Part shown: positions 1-12,299 of the stretch, piece by piece
How positions within the stretch are numbered: position 1 is the stretch's first letter
How the letters are laid out: each line of letters starts with the position of its first letter
Source of the DNA: Petrolisthes cinctipes
Lineage: Eukaryota; Arthropoda; Malacostraca; Decapoda; Porcellanidae
Direction of reading: 5' to 3'
Length of the DNA: 64,000 nucleotides
Assembly (NCBI GenBank): GCA_033782935.1
Contig: JAWQEG010000259.1
Location: 1,143,501 to 1,207,500 of the forward strand
The notes under the pieces: model-generated
Databases searched by the model: none
Told to the model about the DNA's origin: nothing
Seen by the model: the letters and a program-made list of their open reading frames with translations, nothing else
Made by a program: the position numbers and the translations under genes

Positions 1-2543
1 ATTGACCCATAATCTACTCTAGATCTAATCAGGTATTTATATAGCAATAGCAATGACTTCCTATCTGCTCCCCATTTAGTACCATAAATGCACTTCAGCA
101 AATTGAGTGTTTTTAAACATTTAATTTTTAACTGACTGACATGGACTCGCAATGTCAGTTGACTGTCAAAATGCAGTCCAAGAAATTTAGTTGAATTTTG
201 AATAGGTAGGGGGTTGTCACCCATAGTCAGCCGGACATCTGGCTTCTTCCTATGAGTGAAAATAACCCCTACACTCTTTCTTATTGAAAACTTAAAATCC
301 CACTGGATGCCCCAATTGTGAATCAAATCCAGTGCCAATTGGATCCGAGTTGCCGAAAACTCTGCATTACAGCTGGAACGCCATATCTCACGGTCATCGG
401 CGTACAGTGAGTATTTAAGATTTCGAGGAGCTGGTAGAATGTCATTGATCATACATAGAAATAATGTCGGAGACAGAACACAACCCTGGGGGACCCTATT
501 TGCCTGGACAAATATGGCCGAGAAAGTGGCTGTGTCCAAGAAAAGCTTGACAGACAAAGTTCTGTCAGAAATGAAGGGCAGGTTACTGCGTAATCCTGTC
601 GCATATAGTTTCCTGAGGAGGCCATGTCGCCAAGTCATATCATAGGCTTTTTCAATATCTAAAAATACTGCAATCAAAAATTGTTTTTTGGCAAATGCCT
701 CTTGAATTTAAATTCTAGGTTTACTATCTTGTTCAAGCGTCTGGCGACCTTTACGGAAGCCACACTGCTCGTAAACCAGCAAATTCCTGGAATTTAAAAA
801 ATGCAATAGCCTACGATTAACAATTCGTTCAATGACCTTGCATAAGCAACTTGTGAGCGCAATAGGGCGATACGATGAAGTCGATCTGGGGTCTCCCCCT
901 CCTTTCGGTATGGGAATGACATGTGCAAAGTGCCACGAGTTTGGAAAGGTGTGACCCCTCCAAATCTCGTTAAACACTTGCAACATCTTGATCATGGAAT
1001 CATGATCAAGATGCTTTATCATCTCATACCGAATCTCATCGAGTCCTGGGGATGTCCCACTACAGGCTCCTAGGGCTTGGACAAGCTCTTGCATTGTTAG
1101 ATCACTGTTGTAATCTAATTAATCTCCTGTGACAAAGTCAATATGCTGCAGCTCTGATGCTTCCTTGATGGGCAGGAAAGCTGGATGGTAATTTTCAGAG
1201 CTGCTAGCAAAAGAGAACTGCCTGGCGAGGACGTTAGCAATGTCTCTAGGTTCGTCATAGTTGATGTTATTAAAAGTCATGTTGGTAATTTTATTAGATA
1301 TTTTTTTCTTATTTAATTTGCTTACAGTGGACCAGACTTGAGATATTGATGTTTCACTGTTTATACTAGAGACAAAGCATCGCCAGGAGTCTCGTTTGGC
1401 TTGTCTGATGGTTCGACGAGCCCTAGCTCTCGCAAGTTTATACTTGCGAAAGTTCTCATCACTAATGTGATTTTTGAAAAGCCTGTAGGCTCTATTTCAC
1501 TCACACAGTACCCTGCGGCAATCTGGGGTCCACCATGGAACTCTATGCTTTGCGCTATCTATCGAAGTCTTAGGAATTGTTGCCATTGCGGCTTTGAGGA
1601 TGTTATCTTGAATATTATTTACTTTATCATCAATGGTTTCTCCAACAATTTCAATATTGACACCCTTTGTGAAGGACACCCAGTCTACTTTTTTTACGTT
1701 AAATTTAGGTGCTGAAGGCTCTTTAATAGTGTAGTTTTTAAATTTAATCAAAATAGGAAAATGGTCGCTTCCCAATGAGTCATCAACGGGTAGCCACTGG
1801 CAAGAGCCTGCAATTGATGGGGAGACCAGTGATAGGTCAAGGACCCTAAAATTGCCAGTATTATCGTCAACTCTCGTCGGACTACCGTCGTTCAGAAGAA
1901 CCAAATTGAAATCATTGATTAGCCTTGCCACCTGTTCCCCTTTTCTATCATCCTGCAGGGAACCCCATAACGTATGATGAGCATTAAAATCTCCAAAAAA
2001 TAATTTTCTACAGGGCAGACTGTCCTGTAGATCAAAAACATCATCATAAGTTACTGTGTCAGGAGGACAGTAGACAGAACAGATAGTCAGGTAGGTGACA
2101 CCGAATTTTACTCTGCAAGCGACACTTTCCAGAGGAAAGTTACAGGGCATATCAGTGAAAGGGAAGGTATGGCGGATGTAGATTGCCACTCCACCTCCAC
2201 CCCTCCCCCCACGGCCCCTCCTAATTAACCTGTAGTTCCGAAGCTGAACAACCTCGTCTTCGACTTGGTCGTTCAGATGAGTTTCCTGAAGGACAATAAT
2301 ATCGGCAGCGTAAGAACAAGCCAAAAGTTTGAGTTAATTTAATCTAGCTCTAAGACTTCTACAGTTCCATTGGAGTATGGTTAGCGAGAAGATTATCGCT
2401 GTTAGGGGGTTTCTTGGGGCCTTGTTTGTCTGGCCGAACCTTTTTGTGCTGGGAGGGAAGACCCTCTTCCTCCCCTGCACTTCCCGGGGACCTCCCTCGG
2501 GATGGTTTCGCGATGTTAGCCTCCATCGCCTGTTCCTCTCCAC
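1..2543 (-). pseudogene. LINE-A1 ORF2 (endonuclease-reverse transcriptase), degraded and partial
   Basis: ORF2 makes the polyprotein that nicks target DNA and reverse-transcribes the element's RNA. The endonuclease shows ILQWNCRSL (just above 2,333), VLQETHL, FFGDFNAHH and GSDHFPI (near 1,760). The RT shows SYRPIALTSCLCKVIERI, VFLDIEKAYDMTW and YADD at 393-404. RT motif 4 reads NRVPQGCVLSPTLF, where NGVPQG is usual, so a Gly has become Arg. In-frame stops lie at 2,331-2,333 (TAA), 1,497-1,499 (TGA) and 1,119-1,121 (TAA), with another stop near 710. The frame otherwise stays readable through the linker. The C-terminal thumb reaches the left edge and the RNase H is not in the window. The point lesions are compatible with slow decay after insertion. 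Confidence 0.88.
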
Positions 2544-2574
2544 GAGCTACAGAGCCAGTCCTCGAACGGCTCGT

Positions 2575-3759
2575 CTAGCGACGAGCCGGACGACTCCCGG
2601 ATGTAGGCTTCATGGGAGTCACCTGAGCGAGAACATGAGATTTAGAAGGTGATACGGTATCATCAGCCTTGTGGTGCTTCTTTTGTTGGGTTGATTCAAC
2701 AATTTCTTCTAATTTCTTTGTCAAATTTTCTATTTGTAGCATTAATTTGCTTACTTGATCTTTTAATTCATTAATTTCTTTATCTTTAGCCTGGATAGTC
2801 ACGTTGGCATCAGTTGTATTAGCAGGAGCAGTGGTGCCAGTCATAGCTGCAGCATAGGAAACTGTGGGAGTTTGGTTAACCCCCTCCACCTTCCTCTTTG
2901 CCTCACCGTAACTGACATCATGAGCCCTCATGTATGCCATTGCCTCAGTCTCCACTTTAAGGCTCCTGCAGTCACCTGCATTTGCCTGGTGGGGGCCGCC
3001 ACAATTACCACACTTGAGAACTGTCTCTGTACACAATTCTGTCTCGTGACTACCTGCACATTTACCACAAGTGAATGACTCTATATTAAAACACCTCAAT
3101 GCTGTGTGTCCGAATTTCTGGCAACGGAAACAACGCATCGGTTTCTGAATATATGGTCTAACGTGAACTATTTCATAACCAATCTTAACCGTGTCTGGAA
3201 TCTGTGTTGAAGCAAAAGTCATTAAACATAAGCCAAATTTCTCTCTCTTGTTCTCTCTCATCCTGGTCATACTTTGTACATCAACAACGCCTTGGTCCTT
3301 CATTCTCTCCAAAATGTCTGCCTCATTCAGAGAGGCCAAATCCCTATGGAAAATGACGCCCTTACAGGTATTTAGCCCAACTGGAATAGTGGTTTTCACC
3401 TTCAGGTCATGTATCTGCGTCAGTTTAAGGAGATCCTTAACCTGGGATGCCTTCAGTACTTTCACCAGGAGACTACCATCACCCAACTTCTTAGCATAAT
3501 CAAGACTGCCACCAGCTTGACCATCAAGGACTTTTTTGATGATAAAGGGGTTAACAGTCTTGAGAGACTGACCCGCATCTACACATCTAATATTAACATA
3601 ACGAGCATTCATAGGAGGAATTTTAATATCAAGTTGTCGTTGTATGTCTGCCGTAGGGGTTCCATTAATGTCAGCCGTTGTCCTAGTTTGGTCCTTGGCC
3701 GTTAACCTCCCTCCTTGAGGAGGAGGGAGGCTAGTCGGGGGATCATCCATCCGGGGCAT
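2575..3759 (-). CDS. LINE-A1 ORF1 (gag-like RNA-binding protein), intact
   Basis: An uninterrupted 394-residue ORF starting at an ATG. It is a gag-like nucleic-acid chaperone that packages LINE RNA into an RNP. The N-terminal ~190 residues hold the conserved pre-knuckle domain (DTVKIGYEIVHVRPYI just before the knuckles). Three CCHC-type knuckles follow at about residues 210-270: CFRCQKFGHTALRC, CGKCAGSHETELC and CGNCGGPHQANAGDC. Residues about 325-365 look like a coiled coil (KDKEINELKDQVSKLMLQ and on), which would trimerise the protein. The C-terminus is basic and Ser/Pro-rich. ORF2 begins about 30 nt downstream. An intact ORF1 beside a broken ORF2 may simply be chance or youth. Confidence 0.9.
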   Translation of the reverse strand: MPRMDDPPTSLPPPQGGRLTAKDQTRTTADINGTPTADIQRQLDIKIPPMNARYVNIRCVDAGQSLKTVNPFIIKKVLDGQAGGSLDYAKKLGDGSLLVKVLKASQVKDLLKLTQIHDLKVKTTIPVGLNTCKGVIFHRDLASLNEADILERMKDQGVVDVQSMTRMRENKREKFGLCLMTFASTQIPDTVKIGYEIVHVRPYIQKPMRCFRCQKFGHTALRCFNIESFTCGKCAGSHETELCTETVLKCGNCGGPHQANAGDCRSLKVETEAMAYMRAHDVSYGEAKRKVEGVNQTPTVSYAAAMTGTTAPANTTDANVTIQAKDKEINELKDQVSKLMLQIENLTKKLEEIVESTQQKKHHKADDTVSPSKSHVLAQVTPMKPTSGSRPARR

Positions 3760-3829
3760 CGGACTACGTCCGACCCCTCTCCAAGCACACTTACCTAACT
3801 CCCTTAACTATTGTATCAACCCTCAAAAA

Positions 3830-4680
3830 TGGACAATAATTTAGGGAATAAAAGTTGCATTTATTCGCCGCCCCCCACCCTCCCCTAGTGGTAGCCTGGA
3901 GGCGTTCTCCAGTACCAGCTAGGGGATCAGAGTTTGTGCGGAAGGAACTCCCCAACACCGAACCTGCCTAAAGCGAGGGGTGGTGTAGGAGGAACCCACC
4001 TCCCAAGCGAATACCGTTGCTCAGCCAAGAGACAACCGTAGGCCCAGGAGGTCGCACGGAAAATATGGAAGAAAAAGTAGTTTAAGAGAAAGAGGCGCCC
4101 AAATGACGCACCAGACTACTGGGCCTCCCTACCACAGGGTTTCCCCTGAGGCAGCGAGTGCTGCGGGTCTGGTGTGGGGAACAACTAACTACTATCTACC
4201 ATAAACTACTGGTTGTCCTCCAGTAAAAAACAAAATGCTGAAGGTGCAGCACAGCAAAACGCTGCAAATTTACTTTAATTAATTATTTTACACCTGGCAA
4301 AGAGGCAACAGAGCACTGCTGGTAAGAGGCCTCGGTATACCAAGGTAACTCCACGGACAGTACTGTATTCTGTTGTTGCTATGCACAACGAGGACGAGGT
4401 TTGGACGTAACTATGTCTGGACACATAATGGGGTGCCCCTAAGTGACTAGCTCTCCCTTGCTTATAAATCCTTCCTCCACCAATGGGGAGGGGGTTGCCA
4501 CAACTCGCCAACCTCCAGGACTACATTAGTCAATACCTTCTTAACCAATAAAAATATACTTAGCCCAGTCTCGCTGAGATACACCCCACAACCAAACTAA
4601 CATAAGAAGACAATAGGAAAAACTATTGAAGCGATGGTGTGTTAAATACAATAGAACAAAATACCAGGTGGCAAGCCAAT
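3830..4680. other. No gene seen; possible LINE-A1 5' leader plus unique sequence
   Basis: GC-richer sequence upstream of LINE-A1 ORF1. The first few hundred bases may be its 5' leader. The only open frame (4,275-4,511, minus) has no recognisable domain. I see no repeat copy of this stretch elsewhere in the window. Confidence 0.4.
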
Positions 4681-5125
4681 ATATTGTTTACCAGGACTTG
4701 GGTGAGACGCTCTAGTTCCTAGTGTGTGTCTCTCTAGCTGGTGCAGTGAGTGAGAGCCCTCCTGACGTAGGATGAGATGGTGGGTAGGAGGTATCTCCTG
4801 GGGCATTAACTGTCACCATTTAGACACTGTCTTTGTTGGTGGACTTTGTGTATACTGTGGACTTTGTGTATACGGATGGCAAACTACCATTTCAGGACCT
4901 ACTACCCTTGGTTGCCCACCACAACTCAGACTTCCAAACCACAGTATACACAAAGTCCACCAACAACGGACGGTGCCTAAATGGTGACAGTGAATGCCCC
5001 AGGAGATACCTCCTAGCCACCATCTCACCCTACGTCAGGAGGGCTCTCACTCACTGCACCAGCTGGAGAGACACACACCAGGAACTAGAACGCCTCACCC
5101 AAGTCCTGGTAAACAATGAATATTC
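4681..5125. repeat. Foldback at the Penelope-like element: ~180-bp inverted repeat with 78-bp spacer
   Basis: The left arm (about 4,681-4,860) is the near-complete reverse complement of the right arm (4,939 to about 5,125). The outer ends read ATTGTTTACCAGGAC on the left and GTCCTGGTAAACAAT on the right. The inner ends read GTATACTGTGG and CCACAGTATAC. The right arm lies inside the RT-thumb coding part of the Penelope-like element, so the left arm is an inverted copy of that coding DNA. A short direct duplication of GGACTTTGTGTATAC sits at the inner left edge. Penelope elements are known for inverted partial copies at their 5' side. Confidence 0.9.
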
Positions 5126-5699
5126 TAACACAGACGTCTCCAACGCCATCAAACGCCAGCTAGAATAATGGTAAGGAGTGAATCCCCCAACCAAACCCAA
5201 CAGTGATATTAAACTTTACTACCGTAATTACATGTCCACCGACTACAAGACTAACGAGACCATACTAAGAGACATAATAAAGAAGAATGTCCACCCCACC
5301 GACCCAGACAGCGAGATCAAACTAGTAATTTACTACAAGTCTCCAAAAACCTCGAACCTCACCCTACACAACCGACCTACTACCTCCAAGAGCCCGATGA
5401 ACAGTGATCACGTGATTTACCAACACACCTGTAACAGTGTGGACTGTGAGCCTCACCACTATGTTGGTAAAACAGAAACATCACTGTCTCGTCGGCTCAC
5501 CATGCACCTCCAGTCAGGGTCTATAAAATACCACTACCTTACCCACGACCACCAAGCTCTGACCCGAGACAAACTAATAAATAATACCACCATAATAGAC
5601 AAAGAAACAGACAGCAGAAGACTCTCCTATCTAGAAGCGATCTACATAGAAACCCTACAACCCTCTATAAACAACCAGACACAAGACCTCCAAAATTAG
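4833..5699 (+). pseudogene. Penelope-like retroelement: RT thumb and GIY-YIG endonuclease, 5'-truncated
   Basis: This is the C-terminal end of a Penelope-type polyprotein, in which a telomerase-like RT is fused to a GIY-YIG nickase. The first part (from about 4,880) reads NSDFQTTVYTKSTNNGRCLN and matches the family's RT thumb. The second part reads KLYYRNYMSTDYKTNE, then LVIYYKSPKTSNL, then the endonuclease with VIY, a Cys-x5-Cys pair (CNSVDC), YVGKTETSLSRRL and a following His. This is the CCHH arrangement typical of Penelope/Poseidon types. The YLEAIYIE block near the end carries the expected Glu. The frame is continuous except for two stops, TAA at 5,166-5,168 and another two codons later. 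Palm and fingers are absent, replaced by the foldback. Confidence 0.9.
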
Positions 5700-6207
5700 C
5701 CCTCCAGAAAACGACACATCACCAGCACCGTCAGGATACCCGCCACACCTCCAACACCTACTGACCCACCACAAGCATCTAACATCTTACCCACCACCAC
5801 TACAACAACTCAGACGTAGCGCCATTCTCATTCACATTTCTATCATCACTAAGGGGATAATATTATGCAATCACAACTACCACTTACACTCTTTCAAACT
5901 TAAAGTTTACATACATGCACCTTGAGGAATCACTTACTTAATCAATAAATAGAAGTTATGAGAGTGACTATTGGTTGTAGCTAGCACTAAATGACAACCA
6001 GAAAAATGAAGATGCACCATCTGTAGCACCGTCCTCACCAATCCTGTATCTTCCATCTGCTCCGAAAACATAATGCCATCACATCCGTATTTTGGTGCCA
6101 TCGTCAGGGACAACACGAATAGTACAAAACTGAACGTGAACTGCATGGCTGTTGGAAAAAAACAAAATATATTAGGAGGGCTATCACTCATTGGCAGATA
6201 TATTATG
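5700..6207. other. No gene seen
   Basis: The first part is probably the 3' trailer of the Penelope-like element. The rest is AT-rich and shows no domain-bearing open frame and no repeat that recurs here. Confidence 0.4.
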
Positions 6208-6209
6208 TA

Positions 6210-6334
6210 CAGTCGGCGGCAAAAGTCCTGTCGCTTCACTTGCTTCACCGAGGCACTCGATGTTCTTAGACTCGAGATTATTAGGTGTAGAAAACGTGAA
6301 GCAGGTGAGGCTACAGGACTTTTGCCGCCGACTG
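6210..6334. mobile_element. MITE-1a: palindromic TA-flanked miniature element
   Basis: A 125-bp element ending in CAGTCGGCGGCAAAAGTCCT and its reverse complement. TA dinucleotides flank it at 6,208-6,209 and 6,335-6,336. Almost the whole element folds back on itself. CAGT termini and a TA target duplication are the signature of Tc1/mariner-type elements. Two further copies sit at 42,229-42,378 and 43,912-44,074. There is no coding capacity. Confidence 0.9.
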
Positions 6335-6336
6335 TA

Positions 6337-6826
6337 CTTTTAGATTTCATAATTTTTTTTTTTTTTGCTACGATTTGAAGAAATATCCATAATAATGCTA
6401 TTATAGAAATTATAGAAGAATAAACCGTGCAACTTCATGTTTAAAGACTTCACATTTGAATTCATATATTTTATTCCCTCAGTACATAGCACGTACTGAT
6501 CCTCGTCCCATTATCCTCACCTATTCTCTCACAACTCTCTCCCGCTCCATAGATGTAAGACATCTTCACATTGCCTCTCTGTTCACCCTGTTAAAAGCCT
6601 TCTCTAAATTCTTGAAAACTACAAACATTTTTTTTTTCTTTTTCCTAAATTTACACCCACAATCCAACGTTTCAACACCTTATAGTTAGTAGGAAGCCAA
6701 AGCCAGAGCTGCAGCATTAACGTTCGAACGACCACCTAACCTCATCCACACATGTGACTAGACATGAGTCGTTGCATGGTCATTGGGGTCTAGGGTTTGC
6801 GTAAGTGTGGTTGGAAACCTTGGACC
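6337..6826. other. No gene seen
   Basis: AT-rich sequence with short poly-T runs. There is no recognisable domain and no repeat shared with the rest of the window. Confidence 0.4.
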
Positions 6827-7000
6827 TGCTGGGTCAAGTGCTTCAGCCACTCGATTGCGTATTGCTGTGCCCCCTAAATATTGCCAGACTTACATCTTAT
6901 TTATGGCCCATGTATTCCCTACATTTGACATACGATCAGCTGAACAGTTGTACTCTGATCTTGTTTCTGCTATTCATGACTTTTATAGGCTATACGTCTC
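6827..7000 (+). mobile_element. LINE-D5: 174-bp fragment of the LINE-D ORF2 linker
   Basis: Plus-strand sequence nearly identical to the endonuclease-RT linker of LINE-D1 (the 48.2-48.4 kb region in reverse). Translation gives SSASATRLRIAVPPKYC and HVFPTFDI.SAEQLYSDLVS. LINE-D similarity stops exactly where the CTACTA DNA element starts (7,001) and does not resume after that element ends at 8,663. Confidence 0.9.
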
Positions 7001-8663
<1,663 letters not shown>

Positions 8664-8756
8664 CCGCATATTAACCAAGTCCAACTATGTAGGTGTCATA
8701 AGGGTCCTCTCAACCAATCAGCGACCGACTTGACGCCTCGTTCGGTAAGCTACTTC

Positions 8757-9385
8757 AGATGGGTGACAAGGGTATGGTGGTGGTGGTGGGAAACAAGGAT
8801 ATGGTGGTGGTGGTGGTGGTGGTAGTGGTGGCAGACACGGTGGGTGACAAGGGTATGGTGGTGGTGGTGAAGGTGGCATACATGGTGGGTAACAAGGGTA
8901 TGGTGGTGGTGGTGGTAGACATGGTGGGAGACAAGGATATGGTGGTGGTGGTGGTGGTAGTGGTGGCAGACACGGTGGGTGACAAGGGTATGGTGGTGGT
9001 GGTGAAGGTGGCAGACATGGTGGGTAACAAGGGTATGGTGGTGGTGCTGGCAGACATGGTGGGTGACAAGGGTATGGTGGTGGTAGTGGTGGCAGACGTA
9101 GTAGGTGACAAGGGTATGGTGGTGGTAGTGGTGGCAGACGTAGTAGGTGACAAGGGTATGGTGGTGGTAGTGGTGGCAGACGTAGTAGGTGACAAGGGTA
9201 TGGTGGTGGTAGTGGTGGCAGACGTAGTAGGTGACAAGGGTATGGTGGTGGTAGTGGTGGCAGACGTAGTAGGTGACAAGGGTATGGTGGTGGTAGTGGT
9301 GGCAGACGTAGTAGGTGACAAGGGTATGGTGGTGGTAGTGGTGGCAGACGTAGTAGGTGACAAGGGTATGGTGGTGGTGGCAGAC
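8757..9385. repeat. GGT-rich minisatellite with seven identical-looking 42-bp units
   Basis: From 9,063 to 9,356 a 42-bp unit starting GTGACAAGGGTATGGTGG repeats seven times without visible change. The 306 bp before it holds longer, more variable relatives (unit variants carrying CAGACACGG, CATACATGG and CAGACATGG). Because 42 is a multiple of three, frames stay open on both strands, giving Val/Gly-rich plus-strand and Pro-rich minus-strand repeats. There is no start context, no flanking domain and no sign of coding selection. Confidence 0.97.
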
Positions 9386-9446
9386 AATTCATTCGAAGCT
9401 TTGATAACCCTAACCGAGGTGTGAATATTAACTCTGTTTTAACGCT

Positions 9447-9830
9447 AACTCCCCCCTCACTCTCTCCCTCCCTCCCCCCCTCTCTCTCACCCTCCCTCCC
9501 TCAGTCTCTCTCATACAGTAGTACCAGATCTCTAGGGTCTCATTACTACAGCAGAGTAGGACGAATTTCTGCTTCCGGCTGTACGTATATTACACACACA
9601 CACACATATACGTTTATTACACACACACACACACACAAATGTGCATGTATGTGTGTACGTATGTGTGTGTAAATGTGTGTGTGGAATAGTTTACACACAC
9701 ACACATCAGCATAACACACAGGTATCTCAATGAGTGTGGGTGTGTGTTCTCTCTATTTGTGTGCGTGTGTGTGTGTTCTCTTTATTTGTGTGTGTGTGTC
9801 TGTGTGTGTGTGTATGTGTGTGTGTGTGTC
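9447..9830. repeat. Polypyrimidine, (CA)n and (TG)n microsatellite cluster
   Basis: A CT/CCCT-rich run (about 9,447-9,515) is followed by CA runs at 9,592-9,640 and TG-rich runs to 9,830, interrupted by short unique pieces. Confidence 0.95.
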
Positions 9831-10056
9831 AAAAAACGTACCTGTAGTAAGGCTTACAAAATCGGGTTGAGATTTTTCAAGTTTTTACACATTTTTGCTT
9901 CAGAGCGTGTATGAAGCAAATACTTTTTGAAAATGGCACCGACTTTTTTAAGCCATACTCTAACTGTTTAAGCCATACGTCTAACTGTTATAATGATCCT
10001 GACTGTATATCAATGAAAACACCTCTCACTAAGATAACAATTTAATAAAGTTGCTC

Positions 10057-10200
<144 letters not shown>

Positions 10201-10387
10201 TACTTCTCACTTATAACGTTCTACTGAGTGGAATAACTATAATAATTATCGTTATGAAACTACGGCAGATGAAGCTTTGCCGATTCGAAATAGCGTCCTC
10301 TATATTCACATAAGCTAACACAAGCAAAACGCTGTTGCCACGTTAACCTCACTAAGTGAGGGGGTGGTCCAGGTGAAAATTTTGTAG

Positions 10388-10612
10388 AGTGTACATCGAA
10401 TTGGCTATACCGTCCGGAAGGGATGAGGCAATGGCATTAATTGCTATTGCAAACAATATGACACTGAGGAAGTTTCCATGGGGGATGCCCTCCTCCTGTG
10501 CAACGGATGCTGAGAGGGCTGTACCAACTTCTGGAAGAAGCCATGGAGCCACCCTGGGAACCCGCACAGGACAAATCTGGAAGTCATCAATGCCCATCTC
10601 CTCATTAGCCTT
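10388..10612 (-). pseudogene. LINE-C chimera: pre-RNase H segment fused to a second RT motif-4 block
   Basis: The first part translates to DDFQICPVRVPRVAPW, which in LINE-C2 leads straight into the RNase H domain. Here at about 10,545 it switches to EVGTALSASVAQEEGIPHGN and LFAIAINAIASSLPDGIANS, a second copy of the RT motif-4 region already present at 11,439-11,280. No RNase H follows. This could be template switching or recombination between two copies. Confidence 0.8.
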
Positions 10613-11770
10613 CTAGACCCGGAAGCCAAAGGGCCATGGTATGTGAGGATGTGAAAGGTAGTACTGAGACATAATACTAGATGACACTGCCAAGCAGGGA
10701 AGGGAGTCAGGAAGTCGATGTAATCGATGCCAACAACGAACCATCAAGGACTGGCGATGGAGATCAAGAGGTGGCTCATCAGCATCCACCAGGAGACTAG
10801 GGATTGGGGAAGACCTGAAGGCTCTGGTTGCCAGACGTACCCCAGCATGATGAACAGGGTTCAAGACTCTGAGACGGGCATCCTTGGCAGAGGAGTACAC
10901 CTCACACCCATAGTCGAGTTTTGACCTAATAAGAGCATGGTATAGGCGCAGATGAGGGTGGCCTGATCAGCCCCCCAGGATGTATGAATCAGGACCCTCA
11001 ACAGGTTAAGAGCCTGGAGGCAAGAGATCTTAAGTGAACGTAAATGGGGAACCCAAGTCAAACATTTGTCAAAAAGGAGACCCAAAAAGCAAGTCTCCTC
11101 GACACAACGTATCCGGTGACCTTACATGAATAAGACGCCTCGGATGCAGCAGAAGTGCATAGCAACTGTCTTGGAAGGAGAAAATCGAAACCCATGAGAT
11201 CCAGCCCAATGTAACACCCTGTCGAGGGCAAACTGCATGAGCCGCTCCGCCACTGACATACGGGAAGCAGCAAACCAGACTGCTAGGTCGTCAACGTACA
11301 TCGAGTTGGCTATACCGTCTGGAAGGTACGAGGCAATGGCATTAATTGCTACTGCCAACAATGTGACACTGAGGATGCTTCCCTGGGGGAGGCCCTCCTC
11401 TTGTGCAACAGATGCTGAGTGGGTTGTACCAACCCTCACAGAAAAACTGCGACCACTGAGAACTCCTTAAGAAACCGTGGAAGGTGACCCCACAGGCCAT
11501 ATAAATGGAGTTGCTGTAGGATGCCATATTGCCATGTAGTGTAATAGCCTTTCTCTAAATCAAAGAATACACAGACCAGGAGTTGATATCGTGCAAAAGC
11601 CTCACATGCATCAGCTTCCCACCTGAGCAGAACGTCGGTAGTGGAACGGTGTTTACGAAAGCCAAACTGGGACGGAGACAGAAAATCACCCCGTTCCAAG
11701 AAGTATACCAGTCTGACATTCACCATCTTCTCAAATAGTTTACAGGGACAGGAGGTCAATGCAATAGGTC
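10613..11770 (-). pseudogene. LINE-C1 reverse transcriptase and thumb, broken
   Basis: RT fingers and palm: ALTSCPCKLFEKMVNVRLVY at the start, then FGFRKHRSTTDVLL, then FFDLEKGYYTTWQYGIL, where the first catalytic block is altered (LEKAYDTTW in copy C2). After a frameshift come EEGLPQGSILSVTLLAVAIN and MYVDDLAVWFAAS, with the YVDD catalytic pair at about 11,287-11,300. The thumb segment (11,085-10,613) reads GLLFDKCLTWVPHLRSL and HHAGVRLATRAFRSSPIPSL. Position 10,837-10,840 (GTAC) is the undisturbed counterpart of the site where the TcN-1 element entered LINE-C2. Confidence 0.88.
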
Positions 11771-12299
11771 AGTAAATGAGGGCAACACTAGAGTCCTAGC
11801 CCGGCTTGGGAAAAGGAAGGATGGTAGCAATTCTCCACCCAGAAGGAAATACACCCTCCAGCGAGATTCTATTATTTAAAGCTAAAATAAATTATACCCC
11901 GCCTTTCCCAAATGTCGCAACATTGCATATAGGATGTTGTCTGGCCCAGGAGAAGTGTCGCTGCAGAGAGATAGAGCAAAGTGCAGGTCTCTCTGGGTGA
12001 ATATATGGTTATAAATTTCATTCTCGTTCCCCGAGAAATCCCTGACAGTGCGCTCCCTGGCCTCTCAACTCATGCCTGACAGCCAGAGGTTGAGAATCAC
12101 GGCTGGAGACTCTTGCAAAAGCCACCGCCATGGTGTTGGCCACTGTTAAACCATCCATGGTCTTAGTTAAATGGACCTTAAGAATGGGTGGAGAACTAGA
12201 AGAAAACTTCCCCACCATCTTACGGACTCTCCTGAACCCTTAGGTGAGTGGGGTTTTAGTATTAATTGAAGACACATAGGCCTTCCAAGATGCACATCG

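Larger units (their letters stand above)
1..3829 (-). mobile_element. LINE-A1: Jockey-superfamily non-LTR retrotransposon, 3' part beyond window
   Basis: A minus-strand LINE whose 5' side lies near 3.8 kb and whose 3' part continues past base 1. It carries ORF1 with three zinc knuckles followed by ORF2 with an APE-type endonuclease and a YADD reverse transcriptase. The RNase H domain expected after the RT thumb would lie outside the window. The protein order, the spelling of the RT motifs and the knuckle spacing fit the Jockey superfamily. LINE-A2 (21,611-26,678) is a related but distinct family: the two ORF1 proteins share the block around 'KIGYEI..VRP' and the knuckle layout. ORF2 has several stops, so this copy is dead for autonomous movement, although ORF1 is open. 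The exact 5' end is not resolved. Confidence 0.9.

Noticed and set aside
4772..5028. Two similar 71-codon ORFs on opposite strands, both beginning MRWW
   Set aside because: A mirror effect of the inverted repeat at the Penelope-like element.
8718..9424. ORFs of 210-224 codons on both strands, Pro-rich or Val/Gly-rich
   Set aside because: They exist only because the 42-bp minisatellite is a multiple of three. There is no domain, no start context and no codon bias.
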